Origin: Eubacterium sp.
GTDB lineage: Bacteria; Bacillota; Clostridia; Lachnospirales; Lachnospiraceae
Direction: 5' to 3'
Length of the DNA: 6,290 nucleotides
NCBI GenBank assembly: GCA_017616955.1
Contig: JAFZXD010000178.1
Location: 1 to 6,290 of the forward strand
Shown piece by piece: positions 4,790 through 6,290 of this stretch. The translations under genes and the position numbers were made by a program. Below the pieces are notes generated by a model, which saw nothing but the letters and a program-made list of their open reading frames with translations, ran no database searches and was not told the origin of the DNA. How positions within the stretch are numbered: position 1 is the first letter of the stretch; each line of letters begins with the position of its first letter.

Positions 4790-5794
4790 ATGAATATATA
4801 CGATATAGCTAAAATGTCCGGGGTTTCAATCGCGACGGTTTCAAGAGTTGTGAACGGAAGTCCCAAAGTCAGTGAAAAAACAAAAGCACGGGTACTTGCG
4901 ATTATAGATGAGTACGGTTACACGCCAAATGCATTTGCACAGGGACTAGGTCTTAATACGATGCATACCATTGGTATTATGGTTCCGTCAATCTCTGATA
5001 TGTATATGGCAAATGCCGTCTTCTATCTGGAACAGTCTCTGCATGAGAGAGGATATGAGTGTATCCTGAGCTGCAGCGGCTATCAGGCGTCGCAGAAGGA
5101 GTCACATCTTCAGATGCTTCTATCAAAGAAAACGGATGCGTTGATATTGGTTGGGTCGACGTATGCCGGATCGGATGATAAGTCCCATAATACGGATTAT
5201 ATCAAGAGAACTTCGGAAGAAGTTCCGGTATTTTTGATAAATGGTCTCATGAAGAGTGATAACATATACTGTACCGCAACACATGACAGACAGGCTATAT
5301 TTGAAGCTACAAAGGGACTGATAGAAAGCGGCAGAAAGAGAATTCTATTCATGACCGATTCAAAGTCCTACAGTGCAAAACAAAAGAAAAAAGGATATCA
5401 CGACGCTCTGAGTTCTATGGGACTTACGCCGGATATAAATATGGAGGTATTTATTCCGAACGATGTTGAAATAGTTCGAAATAAAATGAGTGAATTCGAT
5501 GTACTTAATTTCGATGCCATAGTAGCCAGTGATGATGCGATGGCTATCGGCGCACTCAAATATATGCTTCATAGCGGCAAAAAAGTACCTGACGATGTGA
5601 GCATAATAGGATATAATAATTCTTCGCTTTGCATCTGTACAACACCGGAGCTTACGTCTATCGACAACCATGTCGAAACGGTTTGCAAGAATACGGTTGA
5701 CAGATTGCTTGAGGTTCTTCAGGGTGATAAGACAGTTTCTCACAGACAGATATTTGATTGTGATTTGGTCAAAAGAGGAACTACTGACTTTTAA
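4790..5794 (+). CDS. LacI/GalR-family transcriptional repressor of the uronate locus
   Basis: The 334-residue protein has the normal length and layout of the family. Residues 3-22 are the helix-turn-helix (IYDIAKMSGVSIATVSRVVN), with the recognition helix SIATVSRVVNG almost the same as that of CcpA. Residues 47-56 form the hinge helix, with Leu53 in the place of the minor-groove leucine. From residue 60 (TIGIMVP) it continues as a periplasmic-binding-protein-like effector domain, including DAIVASDDAMAIGALKYM and PDDVSIIGYNN near the end. The ATG follows GAGGA by six bases. It is divergent from uxaC and 29 bp ahead of a sugar kinase, so a hexuronate or a pathway intermediate is the likely inducer, though the sequence does not name the ligand. 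The CcpA-like recognition helix agrees with the cre-like operators O1 and O2. It is unlikely to be CcpA itself, given its location and diverged effector domain. Confidence 0.93.
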   Translation: MNIYDIAKMSGVSIATVSRVVNGSPKVSEKTKARVLAIIDEYGYTPNAFAQGLGLNTMHTIGIMVPSISDMYMANAVFYLEQSLHERGYECILSCSGYQASQKESHLQMLLSKKTDALILVGSTYAGSDDKSHNTDYIKRTSEEVPVFLINGLMKSDNIYCTATHDRQAIFEATKGLIESGRKRILFMTDSKSYSAKQKKKGYHDALSSMGLTPDINMEVFIPNDVEIVRNKMSEFDVLNFDAIVASDDAMAIGALKYMLHSGKKVPDDVSIIGYNNSSLCICTTPELTSIDNHVETVCKNTVDRLLEVLQGDKTVSHRQIFDCDLVKRGTTDF

Positions 5795-5812
5795 GATATT
5801 GAAATGTGATTT

Positions 5813-5818
5813 AGGAGG
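5813..5818 (+). promoter_or_regulatory. Ribosome binding site of the PfkB kinase gene
   Basis: AGGAGG lies five bases before the ATG at 5824 and supports that start. The short gap of 29 bp after the repressor stop holds no terminator, so the two genes are probably cotranscribed. Confidence 0.75.
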
Positions 5819-5823
5819 ATATA

Positions 5824-6290
5824 ATGGAACTGAATCTTAGAAAGAGAGAAGAGTGTACATTTGACGCAGTTAGTCTTGGTGAGGTTATGCTTAGACTTGA
5901 TCCGGGTGAAGGAAGGATCAGGACCGCAAGAAGTTTCAGAGCATGGGAAGGCGGCGGAGAGTACAATGTCGTTCGTGGTCTCAGAAGATGCTTCGGGCTT
6001 AAGACTGCGGTTATTACTGCTTTTGCAGATAATGAAGTTGGAAAGCTTATGGAAGACTTTATCCTTCAGGGAGGTGTTGATACTTCTCTTATCAAATGGA
6101 TGAAGACAGATGGAATCGGAAGAGTTTGCAGAAACGGAATTAACTTTACAGAGCGCGGATTTGGTATCAGAGGTGCTATCGGTTGTTCGGACAGGGCAAA
6201 TACTGCTATATCAAAAGCTACTCCTGAGGATTTCGATTTTGAATACATATTCGGTGAGCTTGGAGTCAGATGGCTTCATACAGGCGGTAT
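5824..6290 (+). CDS. PfkB-family sugar kinase, probably 2-keto-3-deoxygluconate kinase, 3'-truncated
   Basis: The reading frame is open from the ATG at 5824 to the right edge, giving the first 155 residues. The N-terminal pattern is that of the ribokinase/PfkB fold: FDAVSLGEVMLRLDP (13-27), the substrate-binding glycine stretch WEGGGEYNVVRGLRR (41-55), then TAVITAFADNEVGKLMEDFI (61-80) and GGVDTSLI. The GEVMLRLDP opening and the GGGEYNVVRGL form are like 2-keto-3-deoxygluconate kinases rather than ribokinases or fructokinases. In this locus the product would phosphorylate 2-keto-3-deoxygluconate, which an aldolase then splits to pyruvate and glyceraldehyde-3-phosphate. The C-terminal signature with the catalytic Asp (GAGD) lies beyond the window, so activity cannot be confirmed. 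IolC-type or other PfkB substrates remain possible. It follows the repressor by 29 bp. Confidence 0.82.
   Translation, partial: MELNLRKREECTFDAVSLGEVMLRLDPGEGRIRTARSFRAWEGGGEYNVVRGLRRCFGLKTAVITAFADNEVGKLMEDFILQGGVDTSLIKWMKTDGIGRVCRNGINFTERGFGIRGAIGCSDRANTAISKATPEDFDFEYIFGELGVRWLHTGG

Noticed and set aside
5861..6103. An 80-residue rightward open frame within the kinase gene
   Set aside because: It is an out-of-frame shadow; the kinase frame runs from 5824 to the edge with clear PfkB motifs and a strong ribosome binding site.
1..6290. CRISPR arrays, tRNA or rRNA genes, riboswitches, phage or plasmid functions
   Set aside because: I saw no spaced repeat array with spacers, no cloverleaf or rRNA-like sequence, no recognisable riboswitch fold in the gaps, and no mobile-element gene.

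Overview
The window looks like chromosomal DNA of a low- to mid-GC Firmicute. It is most likely from the Clostridia, plausibly Lachnospiraceae. The grounds are strong AGGAGG-type ribosome binding sites, AGA-rich arginine usage, a CcpA-like LacI regulator, the DUF1667 protein behind a FAD oxidoreductase, and the uxaC / LacI / PfkB kinase arrangement. The assignment is an inference from style and synteny, not from a marker gene.

Layout. (1) Positions 2-1426 (+) hold the end of a glycerol-3-phosphate-oxidation type operon: a NAD(P)/FAD oxidoreductase cut off by the left edge, then a small four-cysteine DUF1667 protein. (2) Positions 1427-1556 are a regulatory gap with two extended -10 promoter candidates and a small perfect hairpin. 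(3) Positions 1557-2972 (+) hold a single gene for an unusual fusion protein. Its N-terminal two thirds resemble a stripped-down Hsp70/DnaK (ATPase core plus beta substrate-binding domain) and its last ~100 residues are a clear GrpE head. (4) Positions 2973-3154 are a convergent gap with a cluster of short ACATAA direct repeats and two strong terminators. (5) Positions 3155-4588 (-) encode uronate isomerase UxaC. (6) Positions 4589-4789 are a divergent control region with two identical 14-bp LacI-type operators, each on the predicted start site of one of two divergent promoters. (7) Positions 4790-5794 (+) encode a LacI-family repressor, followed 29 bp later by a PfkB-family sugar kinase (5824 to the right edge), probably 2-keto-3-deoxygluconate kinase.

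How the genes fit together. UxaC, the repressor and the kinase make a coherent hexuronate (pectin/glucuronoxylan breakdown product) utilisation locus. UxaC makes fructuronate or tagaturonate, missing downstream genes would carry these to 2-keto-3-deoxygluconate, and the kinase would phosphorylate it. The repressor probably controls both directions through the paired operators.

The most unusual item is the Hsp70-like/GrpE fusion. It appears to have lost the DnaK phosphate-binding loops, both upper lobes of the ATPase domain (including the lobe to which GrpE normally docks), the helical lid, and the long GrpE stalk. It has its own promoter and terminator and no chaperone gene beside it. It looks like a diverged, probably non-ATPase chaperone-system protein of unknown role.
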